NCBI RefSeq assembly: GCF_018408705.1
Contig: NZ_AP023420.1
Coordinates: 1,612,001 to 1,676,000 of the forward strand
DNA from: Pusillibacter faecalis
Lineage (GTDB): Bacteria; Bacillota; Clostridia; Oscillospirales; Oscillospiraceae
Direction: 5' to 3'
Length of the DNA: 64,000 bases
The notes beneath the pieces are model-generated. The model made no database searches and was not told the origin of the DNA. It saw only the letters and a program-made list of their open reading frames with translations. A program made the translations under genes and the position numbers. Position 1 is the first letter of the stretch; every line of letters begins with the position of its first letter. Below are positions 17,892-26,817 of this stretch, one piece after another.

Positions 17892-18962
17892 ATGGAAAAG
17901 AAGATTGCAGTCATCCGGGGCGACGGCATTGGCCCGGAAATTATGACCCAGGCCCTGGCGGTGCTGGACGCGGTGGCGGAGAAATTCGGCCATACCTTCC
18001 GCTATGCGGAGGCGCCTATGGGCGGCAACGCGATTGACGCCTTCGGCGTCCCTTTGCCGGACGCCAGCCTCCAGACCTGCCTGGAGAGCGACGCGGCCCT
18101 GCTCTCCGCCGTGGGGGGACCGAAATGGGACACCATAGACCCCGCCATCCGTCCGGAGAAGGGGCTGCTGGCCCTGCGCTCCGGCATGGGGCTGTACGCG
18201 AACCTTCGCCCCGCCCAGCTGATTCCTCAGCTGCGCAGGGCCTGCCCCCTCCGACCGGACATTGTGGACCGGGGCATCGACTTCATGGTGGTGCGGGAGC
18301 TGATCGGCGGGGCCTACTTCGGCGAGCACAAGACCTGGGAGGAAAACGGCGAGACTGCGGCCTCCGACCTCATGATCTACCGGGAGCATGAAATCCGCCG
18401 CATCCTCCGGGTGGGCTTTGAGACCGCCATGAAGCGCGGCCGGCGCATGTGCTCTGTGGATAAGGCTAACGTCTTGGACAGCTCCAAGCTCTGGCGTAGG
18501 CTGGTGAACGAGATGGCGGCGGAGTATCCGGAGGTGGAGCTGCGGCATATGTATGTGGACAACTGCGCCATGCAGCTGGTCCGGGACCCCAGCCAGTTCG
18601 ACGTGATTGTGACGGAGAACCTCTTTGGAGACATCCTCTCCGACGAGGCCAGCCAGATTACCGGCTCCATCGGCATGCTGCCCTCCGCCAGCTTAGGCGA
18701 CGGGACCCGGGGCCTCTATGAGCCGATTCACGGCTCCGCGCCGGACATTGCCGGGCAGGACAAGGCAAACCCCATCGGCATGATCCTGGCTGCGGCCATG
18801 ATGCTGCGCTACAGCCTGGACATGCCCGCCGAGGCGGACGCAGTAGAGGCCGCCGTCAACACCGCGTTGGAGAGCGGCCTGAGGACCGGTGATATCCTGG
18901 AGCCGGGAAAGACGGCCGTGGGCTGCGCTGGCATGGGACAGGCAATTGCCGCCAATCTCTAA
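17892..18962 (+). CDS. leuB: 3-isopropylmalate dehydrogenase
   Basis: NAD-dependent oxidative decarboxylation of 3-isopropylmalate, 356 residues. Isocitrate/isopropylmalate dehydrogenase fold: IRGDGIGPEIM at the N-terminus, GGPKWD, the Arg-rich substrate region (LALRSGMGLYANLRPA), MCSVDKANVL, TENLFGDILSDEAS and GLYEPIHGSAPDIAG for metal and NAD. Five bases after leuD. The AAGGAG next to the ATG is too close (1 base), so the ribosome probably uses GGAAAGGA ~10 bases upstream. Last gene of the leu operon. Confidence 0.97.
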   Translation: MEKKIAVIRGDGIGPEIMTQALAVLDAVAEKFGHTFRYAEAPMGGNAIDAFGVPLPDASLQTCLESDAALLSAVGGPKWDTIDPAIRPEKGLLALRSGMGLYANLRPAQLIPQLRRACPLRPDIVDRGIDFMVVRELIGGAYFGEHKTWEENGETAASDLMIYREHEIRRILRVGFETAMKRGRRMCSVDKANVLDSSKLWRRLVNEMAAEYPEVELRHMYVDNCAMQLVRDPSQFDVIVTENLFGDILSDEASQITGSIGMLPSASLGDGTRGLYEPIHGSAPDIAGQDKANPIGMILAAAMMLRYSLDMPAEADAVEAAVNTALESGLRTGDILEPGKTAVGCAGMGQAIAANL

Positions 18963-18968
18963 GGGATA

Positions 18969-18999
18969 CTCTGGGGCGTGCCGGCGGCACGCCCCAGAG
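18969..18999 (+). terminator. Strong hairpin after leuB (no T tract)
   Basis: Perfect 14-bp stem CTCTGGGGCGTGCC / GGCACGCCCCAGAG with GGC loop, 6 bases after the leuB stop. No T tract follows, so it may be a 3' end stabiliser or a Rho-type stop and not a classical terminator. Confidence 0.5.
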
Positions 19000-19138
19000 C
19001 GCCCCCTGAGGGAGCCGTGGGAAGACAGATATTCTCCCTTTTGGACTGATTTTTGGGGAAAAGAAATCTCCCTCCATCTATTCGACGGGGGGAGATTCGC
19101 TCCAAATCACACAGGCCGATCAACGATCGTTTATCATC

Positions 19139-19300
19139 TTATGAAGTTACTACCGGTTTTCCTTCTTTATCCAGCAATGGGGTAAATCCCGCCGCATTTC
19201 CATTTCTATGAAAGACATAATTTACACCAGTTTGTGTATCGACCCAAATTTCAATCACATCAATAGTGCCTTGCTGATAAGTCTTCTTAAAACGCTCCAT
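19139..19300 (-). CDS. Small DUF6440-like protein (53 aa)
   Basis: Short gene found by translating the minus strand: ATG at 19300 preceded by AAAAGGAGG, stop at 19139. The product (MERFKKTYQQGTIDVIEIWV...) contains VDTQTGVNYVF, then GFTPLLDKEGKPVV at the end. Known DUF6440-type small proteins of Firmicutes share the layout 'basic start, VD-TGVNY, G-TPLLD--GKPV'. Function unknown. Locally AT-rich compared with the leu operon. Confidence 0.75.
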   Translation of the reverse strand: MERFKKTYQQGTIDVIEIWVDTQTGVNYVFHRNGNAAGFTPLLDKEGKPVVTS

Positions 19301-19457
19301 AGGGCTTCCTCCTTTTAAATGAAATGGTACTCATACTTTTTCATAGTCTTATATCTTCCGAATTTACTTTATCATATCTTTCTGCTGTAATCAACGCATC
19401 GTGAAATTGAAAAAGCCATCAGTCCAAATGTAAAAAGGGAGCAGGTATTTTTTCTCT

Positions 19458-19485
19458 TGCATTTTCCAGTTGGCTCTGGTATAAT
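19458..19485 (+). promoter_or_regulatory. Promoter of tRNA-Gly
   Basis: TTGCAT (19458-19463), 16-base spacer, TATAAT (19480-19485) with an upstream TGG, 12 bases before the tRNA. Confidence 0.65.
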
Positions 19486-19496
19486 ACATTTTAAAT

Positions 19497-19570
19497 GCGG
19501 CTGTAGTTCATCGGTAGAACGGCAGCTTCCCAAGCTGCATAGGTGGGTTCGACTCCCATCAGCCGCTCCA
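19497..19570 (+). tRNA. tRNA-Gly (anticodon CCC)
   Basis: 74 bases with encoded CCA. Acceptor stem GCGGCTG / CAGCCGC, D arm GTTC-ATCGGTA-GAAC, anticodon stem GCAGC / GCTGC with loop TTCCCAA (anticodon CCC), T arm TGGGTTCGACTCCCA, discriminator T. Single tRNA with its own promoter and terminator. Confidence 0.97.
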
Positions 19571-19571
19571 C

Positions 19572-19609
19572 GCCGGAGCAAGCGTCATGATCGCTTGCTC
19601 CGGCTTATT
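19572..19609 (+). terminator. Terminator after tRNA-Gly
   Basis: Stem GCCGGAGCAAGCG / CGCTTGCTCCGGC, loop TCATGAT, followed by TTATTTT. Confidence 0.85.
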
Positions 19610-20159
19610 TTATAAGCCAGAGCGCGCTCATTTTACGGCTCCTCCTTTCAAATCGAACCCGCTGCCGCTGGGCTTCGATTTGGTTTTGGGTGTGAAACTG
19701 GGGGGCGGCATCAATACTGTTACGATATTCCACGTCGGAGCAAAGTCCGCTTTGTTCCGACGTCTTTTTTTCAAGAAGAGCGTCATCCGCTGCTTCTTCT
19801 CTTTCGCGAAGGGCGTACTCCCGCCGTCTGTTTGCTTGCAGGCGCGCTTATGACAGCTCTGGTCGCTATCACCGCTGACTCTGTGCCATTCTCCGGCGAT
19901 GGACGGCTTTGAATTTTACAGTGTCAACCACACCGCCGGACGAAAATCCGGTTCGGTGGGCCACTGAAATATCTGCGCATGATGGAAGGAGATTTGGATT
20001 GCGGCCTCTATCTGCTTGGCCATGGGATTTACTCTGTGGACGCATGCTTGATACCTTTTCTGCCATCATGCCGTTGGACAGCATGTGTGCTGCCTTCCGT
20101 TGTAGAGCGGATTAGAACGTCGACTTCTTTTGACGCTTATGGTAATATAAACTCACAAT
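19610..20159. other. Gene-free accessory stretch downstream of tRNA-Gly
   Basis: No convincing coding frame. It holds two clean palindromes: CAAATCGAA...TTCGATTTG with inner CCC/GGG (about 19649-19682) and the terminator-like hairpin at 19732-19769. The mixture of remnants next to a tRNA and ahead of an AT-rich gene suggests decayed mobile DNA. Confidence 0.5.
19732..19769 (+). terminator. Terminator-like palindrome
   Basis: ACGTCGGAGCAAAG / CTTTGTTCCGACGT with TCCG loop followed by CTTTTTTT. No gene is visible directly upstream, so it may be left from a lost gene or element. Confidence 0.6.
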
Positions 20160-21053
20160 ATGGATCAGGGTGGTGTTTTTGTGATTCTATTCAAAATGGT
20201 TCGCTATCATCAAAAAAAGTATCCGTCTTATATTCCGCTCCATTTAGAAGAAGTCGCCGGACACTTTGATGTGAAACGTGTTTTCCCAACGTTACCCTAC
20301 TCCCTCCATACAGAATATAGTTATGGAAAACGGACTTTTCAGAGTGAACTGATTCAAAAATATCCTGAAATTGTACGAGCAAATCAGGATGGAATTCCCC
20401 AGCTTTGGAAAAATGAGGTATGGGCGGAATCGTTTGCTGCGTTTTTGATGAAACTGACCAAGAACATGCCGGCACCAAGCGTCATTGAGATTCATCCTCC
20501 GTTTCATGATTATGTAGGTTCTATGAGAGAATTTATTGAAATATATCAAGTCTTTGAAACTCAGATCAAAAGCAGATGGCAGGAAACTGATATTCTCATT
20601 GAAAACCGCTGCGGATCGAGATATCGCGGCGGACGGTTTCTTATTTCAACAGCGCCCCAGATCAAAGAGCTTTGCGCATGGATTGAATCGGAGCATTTAA
20701 AGCTTCGCATTGCATTCGATATTCCGCAGCTATACACTGCACATCAGGTGACGCCCAAAAGAAGCTATGAAATTTGCGCGCTATTAGAGGAATTAAAAGA
20801 GATACGGCAATATATTGGCGGCGTTCATATATGGGGGAAGCGCACTTCCCACAGCAGACGCATCTCACATTGCGGGGATTTAAATACATACTTTAACAAT
20901 GATATGCAGTTAAAGGCGGCCTTTCTGGATTCTTTAGGGCGGCTTTTTGGTGACAACCAAGTTAGAAATTTAGTTTTGGAGGTCAATAGTCACAGTGAGG
21001 ATTTATGCTCCATCATTGAAGATTTGAACAAAGCCGGGGTTTCATACGTTTGA
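20160..21053 (+). CDS. Putative xylose-isomerase-like TIM-barrel protein, AT-rich
   Basis: 297-residue product with spaced motifs resembling the metal-binding AP-endonuclease 2/xylose-isomerase-like barrel: IEIHPPFHDY, DILIENRCGSR (Glu), RIAFDIPQLYTAH (Asp/His), GGVHIWGKR (His) and LVLEVNS (Glu). Together these could give the Glu-Asp-His-Glu metal set. Base composition is clearly lower in GC than neighbours and codon use differs, suggesting transfer. No strong ribosome site precedes ATG 20160 and an ATG further in (about 20196) is possible, so the N-terminus is uncertain or truncated. Substrate unknown. Confidence 0.6.
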   Translation: MDQGGVFVILFKMVRYHQKKYPSYIPLHLEEVAGHFDVKRVFPTLPYSLHTEYSYGKRTFQSELIQKYPEIVRANQDGIPQLWKNEVWAESFAAFLMKLTKNMPAPSVIEIHPPFHDYVGSMREFIEIYQVFETQIKSRWQETDILIENRCGSRYRGGRFLISTAPQIKELCAWIESEHLKLRIAFDIPQLYTAHQVTPKRSYEICALLEELKEIRQYIGGVHIWGKRTSHSRRISHCGDLNTYFNNDMQLKAAFLDSLGRLFGDNQVRNLVLEVNSHSEDLCSIIEDLNKAGVSYV

Positions 21054-21247
21054 CAAGCGGCATGATGGATTCGGACGATTACCCCTTGGGGCGGGGGGCC
21101 ACTGGATGCCTGACTCCCGGATGTCCAGATTGGGTTATCCAGACAGGACGGAGAGAGATTGCCGCTCCTCCCTTAAAATAAACGCAGCGTCGTAAAATAG
21201 AGACGTGCTGCGGCGCAAAGAGTCCCTGCGCCGCAGTCACACAGCCT

Positions 21248-21280
21248 GCCGCAAGCGGTTCGCCGCTTGCGGCGGTTTTT
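21248..21280 (+). terminator. Terminator with TTCG tetraloop
   Basis: GCCGCAAGCGG-TTCG-CCGCTTGCGGC then GGTTTTT. With the hairpin 12 bases before it, it could end a short non-coding RNA or the TIM-barrel gene transcript. Confidence 0.75.
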
Positions 21281-21528
21281 CGCTGTTAAGATGGGCAGAT
21301 GGCGCGAGACTCTGCGCGCGGGACAGACGACAGATACAAATGCGAAATGTTACAGCTCTGTTTTTGCAAGTTTGCCACGATTCTACAATCCGTGCGTTTT
21401 TTTCAGAATATGATAGAAATGCCTGCCTGTACAAGCAATGAACGCCCCCAAAGAGGCAACCTGCTGCGCATTTTCTTTACAGGAGTGTGACATCAGAAAG
21501 GATTCTGAAAGACGAGTTATAGAAAAAA

Positions 21529-21555
21529 TGTCCAAAATTGTCCAAGTTTGTCGAA
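21529..21555 (+). promoter_or_regulatory. Three tandem Spo0A-type boxes, 10-bp phased
   Basis: TGTCCAA (21529), TGTCCAA (21539) and TGTCGAA (21549) in the same orientation, exactly one helical turn apart. TGTCGAA is the known Spo0A box core. A TATAAT at 21579-21584 lies 23 bases further, so the array sits at the -35/upstream activator position of the Spo0A-like gene. Confidence 0.65.
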
Positions 21556-21621
21556 ACTACTGTAAAAAGAAGAGAAATATAATAAAATAAGGTATGTATG
21601 ACAGAAAGGGGAGGACTCCGG

Positions 21622-22182
21622 ATGAAGGAGATCAAGCAAATCGTCGCAAGGATCAGCGGGCACCGGAACCGGGAGTGCTATACGATTCTGTGTTACGCGG
21701 TGGAAGCGGCTCGCCATTATCAGCCCCAAGAGCCCAAAATGAAGGTCATTTTGGCAGATGTTGTGGACATGATGGAGGAGAAAAAAGAACTGAGCACGCT
21801 TTCCAAGGCCTTGTCTCGAGTTGCAGCGGACATTTGGGAGCATGGGGACCATCAAGAGCTCTGGAAAGTGTTCGGCCGTCAGACCGTGGACCCGCCCACG
21901 CCGAAGGAGCTGGTGTTTCGTCTGGCTGAATACGTATGGAGAGAGTCGGGGACACCGGAACAGCAGATTGCCTACCGGCGGTGGCAGAGTGCAGCGGGGG
22001 CTGGCTACGGCATTATCGCCAAAATTCAAGAGCCTGAGTATCATGTGGTGACAAGTCCCATCACAAAGGATTTAGACACGGTGGAGCGGCTTGTCCAACG
22101 GCTCAACCAGGAGCAGACTCCGGTCAGGGTCTTTGAAGAGCGGTATCTTCTCGGCAATTTGCTGGATCTGATGAAAAATTAA
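21622..22182 (+). CDS. Spo0A C-terminal-domain-like DNA-binding protein without receiver domain
   Basis: 186 residues from ATG 21622, preceded by AAAGGGGAGG (21605-21614). Residues ~1-105 align by pattern with the Spo0A effector domain: ISGHRNRECYTILCYAV, LADVVDMMEEKKELSTLSKALSRVAADIWEHGD (recognition-helix region), WKVFGR, PPTPKELVFRLAEYVW. There is no phospho-receiver domain. The remaining ~75 residues (HVVTSPITKDLDTVERLVQRLN...) are unlike Spo0A. It ends before a terminator. Probably a sporulation- or stationary-phase regulator that does not need phosphorylation; this is inference. Confidence 0.65.
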   Translation: MKEIKQIVARISGHRNRECYTILCYAVEAARHYQPQEPKMKVILADVVDMMEEKKELSTLSKALSRVAADIWEHGDHQELWKVFGRQTVDPPTPKELVFRLAEYVWRESGTPEQQIAYRRWQSAAGAGYGIIAKIQEPEYHVVTSPITKDLDTVERLVQRLNQEQTPVRVFEERYLLGNLLDLMKN

Positions 22183-22199
22183 CGTCAAAACAAGAAGAG

Positions 22200-22248
22200 G
22201 GCCAACGGCTGCGGCGCGCAAAGCATTGCGGCCGTTAGCTTTTTTTGA
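22200..22248 (+). terminator. Terminator after the Spo0A-like gene
   Basis: Imperfect stem around AACGGC / GCCGTT with GC-rich flanks, followed by AGCTTTTTTT. Confidence 0.8.
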
Positions 22249-22258
22249 CCTGGAATCT

Positions 22259-22270
22259 ATGTTACAACTA
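22259..22270 (-). repeat. 12-bp motif TAGTTGTAACAT, copy 1
   Basis: On the plus strand ATGTTACAACTA, 287 bases upstream of the S-layer gene start. The same 12 bases recur at 26818 and 62568, always in intergenic DNA. Confidence 0.6.
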
Positions 22271-22379
22271 AAAACAAATTTTTAATTACATATTAAAAAT
22301 AAAAGCGCAAAAAATAAAGGGTTTGAAATCCAGAACTTGACTGCTTTGTTACAGTCGCGTTACAAAATATGATACACGA

Positions 22380-22409
22380 TTGACTTTGTGGTTGACGCCG
22401 TGATATATT
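22380..22409 (+). promoter_or_regulatory. Promoter of the 1226-aa SLH protein
   Basis: TTGACT (22380-22385), 18-base spacer, TATATT (22404-22409). Leaves a ~140-base 5' untranslated leader, as is common for S-layer genes. The upstream 130 bases are AT-rich and contain repeated GTTACA. Confidence 0.5.
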
Positions 22410-22556
22410 CATCGTGCGGAACGGAGTACTGGATGGTCCATCCCGGCACAGATACGGGGTCGGCTAGCCACGGTATGTGCGCCGGAAAAAGACCCGACAG
22501 CACAACGTTTCGACAAAAATGGCGGTAATTTCCGCTAAATCTAAAAGGAGGAAACC

Positions 22557-25500
22557 ATGAAGAAGTTCCTTTCTCTGGTGCTGGCACTGACCATGATGAT
22601 GTCTCTCGTCACGATCAACGCTGGCGCCAAGGAATTCACGGACGACGAGGATCAGAATTATGATGAAGCCATCGCCGTGATTTCCGAAATTGGAGTTGTC
22701 GACGGCTATCCCGACGGCAGCTTCAAGCCCCAGGGCACTCTGACCCGTGGGGCAGCCGCCAAGATCATCTGCAACCTGATTCTTGGCCCCACCACCGCAG
22801 GTGAGCTGCACGCGGACACCGCTCCCTACAAGGACGTGCCCACCAGCAACACCTTCTCCGGCTACATCGCTTACTGCGCCAAGGAGAAGATCATCTCCGG
22901 CTACGCGGACGGCACCTTCCGTCCCTCCGCTGGTCTGACCGGCTATGCCTTCATGAAGATGCTGCTGGGCGCTCTGGGCTATGACGCCGAGAACGAGGGT
23001 TACACCGGCGCCAACTGGTCCATCAACGTTGCCAAGCAGGCCATCGGTATCGGCCTGAACAACAGCCTGGTGGATGAGTTCAACGGCGTTGACCAGGTGA
23101 CCCGTGAAGAGGCCGCCCTGTATGCCTTCAACACCCTGAAGGCCACCATGGTGGACTACGATCAGAAGATCACCACCACCATCAACGGCGTGGACGTGGT
23201 CATCTCCCAGGGCACCGCGAAGCCCGTGGACTGGTCTGAGGGCAGCAACCGCGACGGCAACATCAAGGACGACGGCTATGTTCAGTTCGCTGAGGAGTAC
23301 TTCCCCAAGCTGTACCTGGACAACACCACCGACGCCTTCGGCCGTCCCGCTCGTGAGTGGGAGTATAGCGGCAACACCGTCGGCACCTATGTCAACCACG
23401 ACATCCTGAAGAAGGAGTTCACCACCGAGGTCACCGGCCGCGATCTGTATGACGTGCTGGGCAAGTCCACCATTGATGATTATGAGTTCCTGATCTCTGT
23501 GGACGGCGAGACCGAGAAGAACGTTCTGGGTGATGCTTTCTTCACCGAGGACAACATCCTCCGCTCCAACACCAAGGGCGTGGGCGGCACCGGCAACGGC
23601 GTTCTGACCCAGGTCTATGTGGACACCGATAACAAGGACGTTTACATCGCTGTCATCAACACCTATCTGGCTGTTGCCACCGATGACTACAACGAGAAGA
23701 AGGACGAGGCCACTTACACCGTCTGGAGTCTTGAGAACAAGGGCACCAGCTCTGACAAGACTCTGGTGAAGGCCCTGCCTGCCAAGAGCACTGATGCTGC
23801 CATCAATCTGGACCTGACTGTTTCCGGTGAGGACTTCGCGATTGAAGAGGTTAAGGAAGACGATATCGTTCTGGTCCACGTGGCCGAGGGCGAGATCAAG
23901 GAGATCATGGAGCCCGAGGTTCTGAGCGAGGTGGAGATCACCGCCTTCAAGAATGGCTCCTGGATCACCGTGGACGGCGAGCAGTATGATTACAACGACG
24001 CCATCCAGTATGACGACGACGTGTTGGACGACTATGACGACACCAACATGAAGGACACCACCTACAACGTGTACCTGGACGCTTACGGCTATGCCATCGG
24101 CGTGGAGGTTGTTGAGGAGTCCAGCAACTATCTGTTCCTGACCGGCATGGACGGCAGCAACAGCAACCTGAGCAACCGGAACGTGGACGCCAACGTGATC
24201 TTCACGGACGGCACCATGGCCACCGTAACGGTGAACTTCAAGGACAGCGAGAACGCTGCTGGTGGTTCTTTGACCCCCGGCGCTCTGATGAACACCTGGT
24301 GCAAGTACACCGTCAATGGCGACAAGGTCTATACCCTGACTGAGATTGCCGATAGCAAGGCTACCTTTGAGAACGCCGACGGCAGCACCGACAAGGCGGG
24401 CCAGGGCAGCAACCTTGACACAGCTAGCGCTGCGGATAAGGAGTTTGTCACTCTGGATAAGTCTCACGTGACCCTGAACGGTATCACTGACAGCACCGGC
24501 TTCAAGCGCGTGTATGCCAACGACAACTCTGTGTTCCTGTCTGTTGAGACCGAGAAGCTCAACAACAACAGCACTGACTATGTCATCATCAGCGATGTGG
24601 ACGGCATCTCCACCGGCATTCAGAACGTGAATCTGAAGGCTTGGAACGCCAAGGCCGTGAAGGCGGACGACACTGCTTACAGCGCCGTTGCCGAGGCTAA
24701 CATCTCTCACGGCGTGTACACCCTGTTTGACGACGACGGCTATGTGATCGCCGCTGTGGTTGTCGGCGAGGACGATGGCACCACCACCAACTACGCTTTC
24801 GTTACCTCCGACAGCATGAACCGCGAGTCCTATGACAAGGAGAAGGATGAGTACACCTGGAGCCGCGAGGCGATCGTCAATGGCGAGCTGGTGACTCTGA
24901 CCGAGACTGGCAGCTCCAACCCCGAGCTGCGCGGCATGGTGCGCGGCAGCTGGTACGAGGTGAAGTACTATGCTGATGGCACTGTCCGTAGAGTCACCGA
25001 GATCAAGAAGGACAACGGCGACACCACTGTGGATGCCAATGAGTTCTACGCTAACTCTAGTGCCCCCGTTGGCACCTATCCCAAGTACGTCGGTTTGATC
25101 GACTATGTTGAGAAGGCTTCTGACGATAACGACACGGTGGTTCTGTATCAGGATCTGACGGCTCAGACCTATGTGGTCTCTGTGAAGGGCAGCACCCTGC
25201 AGGTGGACACCACCATCTCCACCGGCAGCCGCGGCTTCGCCGTGAGCCCCAGCGCCAAGACCGTCCTGATTCAGGACAGCGTGACCAGCAGCGGCAAGGT
25301 GACGCTCATGGACGATATCTATGAGTACACCGGTGGTTCTGCCGGCCTGGAGCGTGCGGTTCGGAACCTGAACGACAATGCCAAGTTCAAGGGCTATATC
25401 GGTGCTGTGATCGAGAACGGCGTTGCTACCAGCGTTGTGATCTATGACAAGACCGAGACCGACATCAACACCGGCATTGACGGTTCCGACATCGACGGCG

Positions 25501-26237
25501 TGACCGTGACGCTGAACGATCCCTCTGCTGGTAAGGTGTCCGTGAGCTACACTGGCACTCAGCCCACTGACGATCAGGCGATCTCCGCCATCGTGAGCGA
25601 GATGAACAAGCAGGGCTACACCGTGACGAACACGAAGTATGACAACAGCGTGCCCGCCTATGTGTTAAGCACAACCCGCAAGGTTGGCGGTATGGAGGTT
25701 GCTCAGGACTTCACTTGGGACGGCACCAAGACCCAGATGATCACCATCAAGGTGGACGGCACCAACAAGCTGGTTGCTAATGGTACGACTTTCGCCAGCC
25801 TGTTTACCAGCCCCTCCGCTACGGAGTTTGCCAGCCTGAATGGTAACATGAAGGCCACCAATGACTCCACTGCTCTGAACGCTGGTGATGAGATTAACAC
25901 CACCCTGCATGTTCAGGTCAACGTGACCTCTGCGGTTACATCTACCGGCGCCACCACTGGCTTTGCCAGCGGTGCTACGGCCACCGCTACTGCTGACAGC
26001 ACGATGACTGGCTATGTGCAGAAGGGCGTTGCGGGCAGCTACAAGGTTGTGATTGAAATTGGCGGTTCCGCTGCTACGGATGCTCAGGTGAATCTGACTG
26101 AGGACGGCGGCCGTACTCTGGACGTTACCACCATTGCTGCATCCACGACTGTTGGTACTAAGATTCCTGTTACTGTGACTCTGAGTGCCTCTGATACCAA
26201 TAGCACCGTGACCCTTGCGTTTACGGTTGCTGACTAA
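22557..26237 (+). CDS. Major SLH-domain surface (S-layer) protein, 1226 aa
   Basis: Secreted cell-wall-bound protein. Signal peptide 1-25 (MKKFLSLVLALTMMMSLV...NAGA). SLH modules at about 28-90 (VVDGYPDGSFKPQGTLTRGAAAKI) and 90-150 (IISGYADGTFRPSAGLTGYAFMKM), and a weaker third to ~200; these bind pyruvylated wall polymer. The remaining ~1000 residues are acidic, Asp/Thr/Asn-rich, low in Cys, with no catalytic motif. Codons are very strongly C-ending (AAC, AAG, GGC), a mark of high expression; RBS AAAAGGAGG. Size, bias and long leader fit a main S-layer protein. Confidence 0.85.
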   Translation: MKKFLSLVLALTMMMSLVTINAGAKEFTDDEDQNYDEAIAVISEIGVVDGYPDGSFKPQGTLTRGAAAKIICNLILGPTTAGELHADTAPYKDVPTSNTFSGYIAYCAKEKIISGYADGTFRPSAGLTGYAFMKMLLGALGYDAENEGYTGANWSINVAKQAIGIGLNNSLVDEFNGVDQVTREEAALYAFNTLKATMVDYDQKITTTINGVDVVISQGTAKPVDWSEGSNRDGNIKDDGYVQFAEEYFPKLYLDNTTDAFGRPAREWEYSGNTVGTYVNHDILKKEFTTEVTGRDLYDVLGKSTIDDYEFLISVDGETEKNVLGDAFFTEDNILRSNTKGVGGTGNGVLTQVYVDTDNKDVYIAVINTYLAVATDDYNEKKDEATYTVWSLENKGTSSDKTLVKALPAKSTDAAINLDLTVSGEDFAIEEVKEDDIVLVHVAEGEIKEIMEPEVLSEVEITAFKNGSWITVDGEQYDYNDAIQYDDDVLDDYDDTNMKDTTYNVYLDAYGYAIGVEVVEESSNYLFLTGMDGSNSNLSNRNVDANVIFTDGTMATVTVNFKDSENAAGGSLTPGALMNTWCKYTVNGDKVYTLTEIADSKATFENADGSTDKAGQGSNLDTASAADKEFVTLDKSHVTLNGITDSTGFKRVYANDNSVFLSVETEKLNNNSTDYVIISDVDGISTGIQNVNLKAWNAKAVKADDTAYSAVAEANISHGVYTLFDDDGYVIAAVVVGEDDGTTTNYAFVTSDSMNRESYDKEKDEYTWSREAIVNGELVTLTETGSSNPELRGMVRGSWYEVKYYADGTVRRVTEIKKDNGDTTVDANEFYANSSAPVGTYPKYVGLIDYVEKASDDNDTVVLYQDLTAQTYVVSVKGSTLQVDTTISTGSRGFAVSPSAKTVLIQDSVTSSGKVTLMDDIYEYTGGSAGLERAVRNLNDNAKFKGYIGAVIENGVATSVVIYDKTETDINTGIDGSDIDGVTVTLNDPSAGKVSVSYTGTQPTDDQAISAIVSEMNKQGYTVTNTKYDNSVPAYVLSTTRKVGGMEVAQDFTWDGTKTQMITIKVDGTNKLVANGTTFASLFTSPSATEFASLNGNMKATNDSTALNAGDEINTTLHVQVNVTSAVTSTGATTGFASGATATATADSTMTGYVQKGVAGSYKVVIEIGGSAATDAQVNLTEDGGRTLDVTTIAASTTVGTKIPVTVTLSASDTNSTVTLAFTVAD

Positions 26238-26284
26238 TTGGTAACGCTTGTGATATAGGCCTGTAAAAAGGCAATCACAAGATG

Positions 26285-26322
26285 AAAAAGGCCCGCCCCC
26301 TCTCGGGGGCGGGTCCTTTTTT
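26285..26322 (+). terminator. Terminator after the S-layer gene
   Basis: AAAAAGGcCCGCCCCC-TCTC-GGGGGCGGGtCCTTTTTT. A second hairpin (CTTGTGAT / ATCACAAG, 26247-26281) precedes it. Confidence 0.9.
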
Positions 26323-26327
26323 ACGCT

Positions 26328-26786
26328 TTACTCCGCATCCGCCTGGTAGAAGGCCAGGACGTAATAAGGAGACGGGCTGTTCATCTGATAAGCGGGGGTT
26401 TGAGTCTGATCGCTGTACCAGGAGACGGTATTCCCGGACCAGGACACCTGCATCCGGTTGTAGCCGTAGGTGGTATCCATATAGGTGTGGTAAGTGGTTG
26501 AGGTGGCATTGGGCACCAGCACCATAATCTCACCGCAGTAGCTGAATACCAGCGCCGCCAGCGGCATGCCGTTTGGAAAGGTCAGGTGGTTGGGGTGGCT
26601 GGGGCCGCATTCGTCGGTACCCACATAGGTGGTGGCCCAGAGCCGGCAGTTCCCGCACCCGGCCAGGGCTGCGGCATGGTCTGCCAGGGCCGCGTCCACC
26701 TTGGCGTTGTCGCTGTTGAAATTCTCCCGGAGAATCCGGTCCTCCCCCTCCCACTGGGAGAGCTGAAAATGGCTGGTCTGCTGCAT
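26328..26786 (-). CDS. Phage-tail-like hypothetical protein (152 aa)
   Basis: Start ATG 26786 with GGAGGGG on the minus strand. The N-terminus HFQLSQWEGEDRILRENFNSDNAKVDAAL has the shape of the first repeat of many clostridial phage tail-fibre/tail-end proteins (Y/F-Q-L-N-W---D-x-R-x-F-N-DN-xKIDAAL). The remainder is a beta-rich domain (GMPLAALVFSYCGEIMVLVP; YYVLAFYQADAE). No other phage gene is close. It stands alone between two convergent surface-protein genes with a TAGTTGTAACAT motif 32 bases upstream of its start. Function not known. Confidence 0.65.
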   Translation of the reverse strand: MQQTSHFQLSQWEGEDRILRENFNSDNAKVDAALADHAAALAGCGNCRLWATTYVGTDECGPSHPNHLTFPNGMPLAALVFSYCGEIMVLVPNATSTTYHTYMDTTYGYNRMQVSWSGNTVSWYSDQTQTPAYQMNSPSPYYVLAFYQADAE

Positions 26787-26817
26787 AGAAAACCCCTCCT
26801 GCTAAAAATGTGATATA

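Larger units (their letters stand above)
21054..21621. other. Intergenic region with hairpins and 0A-like boxes
   Basis: 568 bases without a convincing gene. Contents: a hairpin CTGCGGCGCA / TGCGCCGCAG (21208-21236), a terminator (21248-21280), and the promoter region of the Spo0A-like gene with three phased boxes (21529-21555). Confidence 0.6.

Noticed and set aside
19497..21053. Attachment site repeat of the tRNA-Gly 3' end
   Set aside because: No second copy of the tRNA 3' sequence was seen downstream in the window.
22464..24710. 748-codon open frame on the minus strand inside the S-layer gene
   Set aside because: Arises from the strong C-ending codon bias of the plus-strand gene; Val/Gly/His-rich low-complexity product, no ribosome site.
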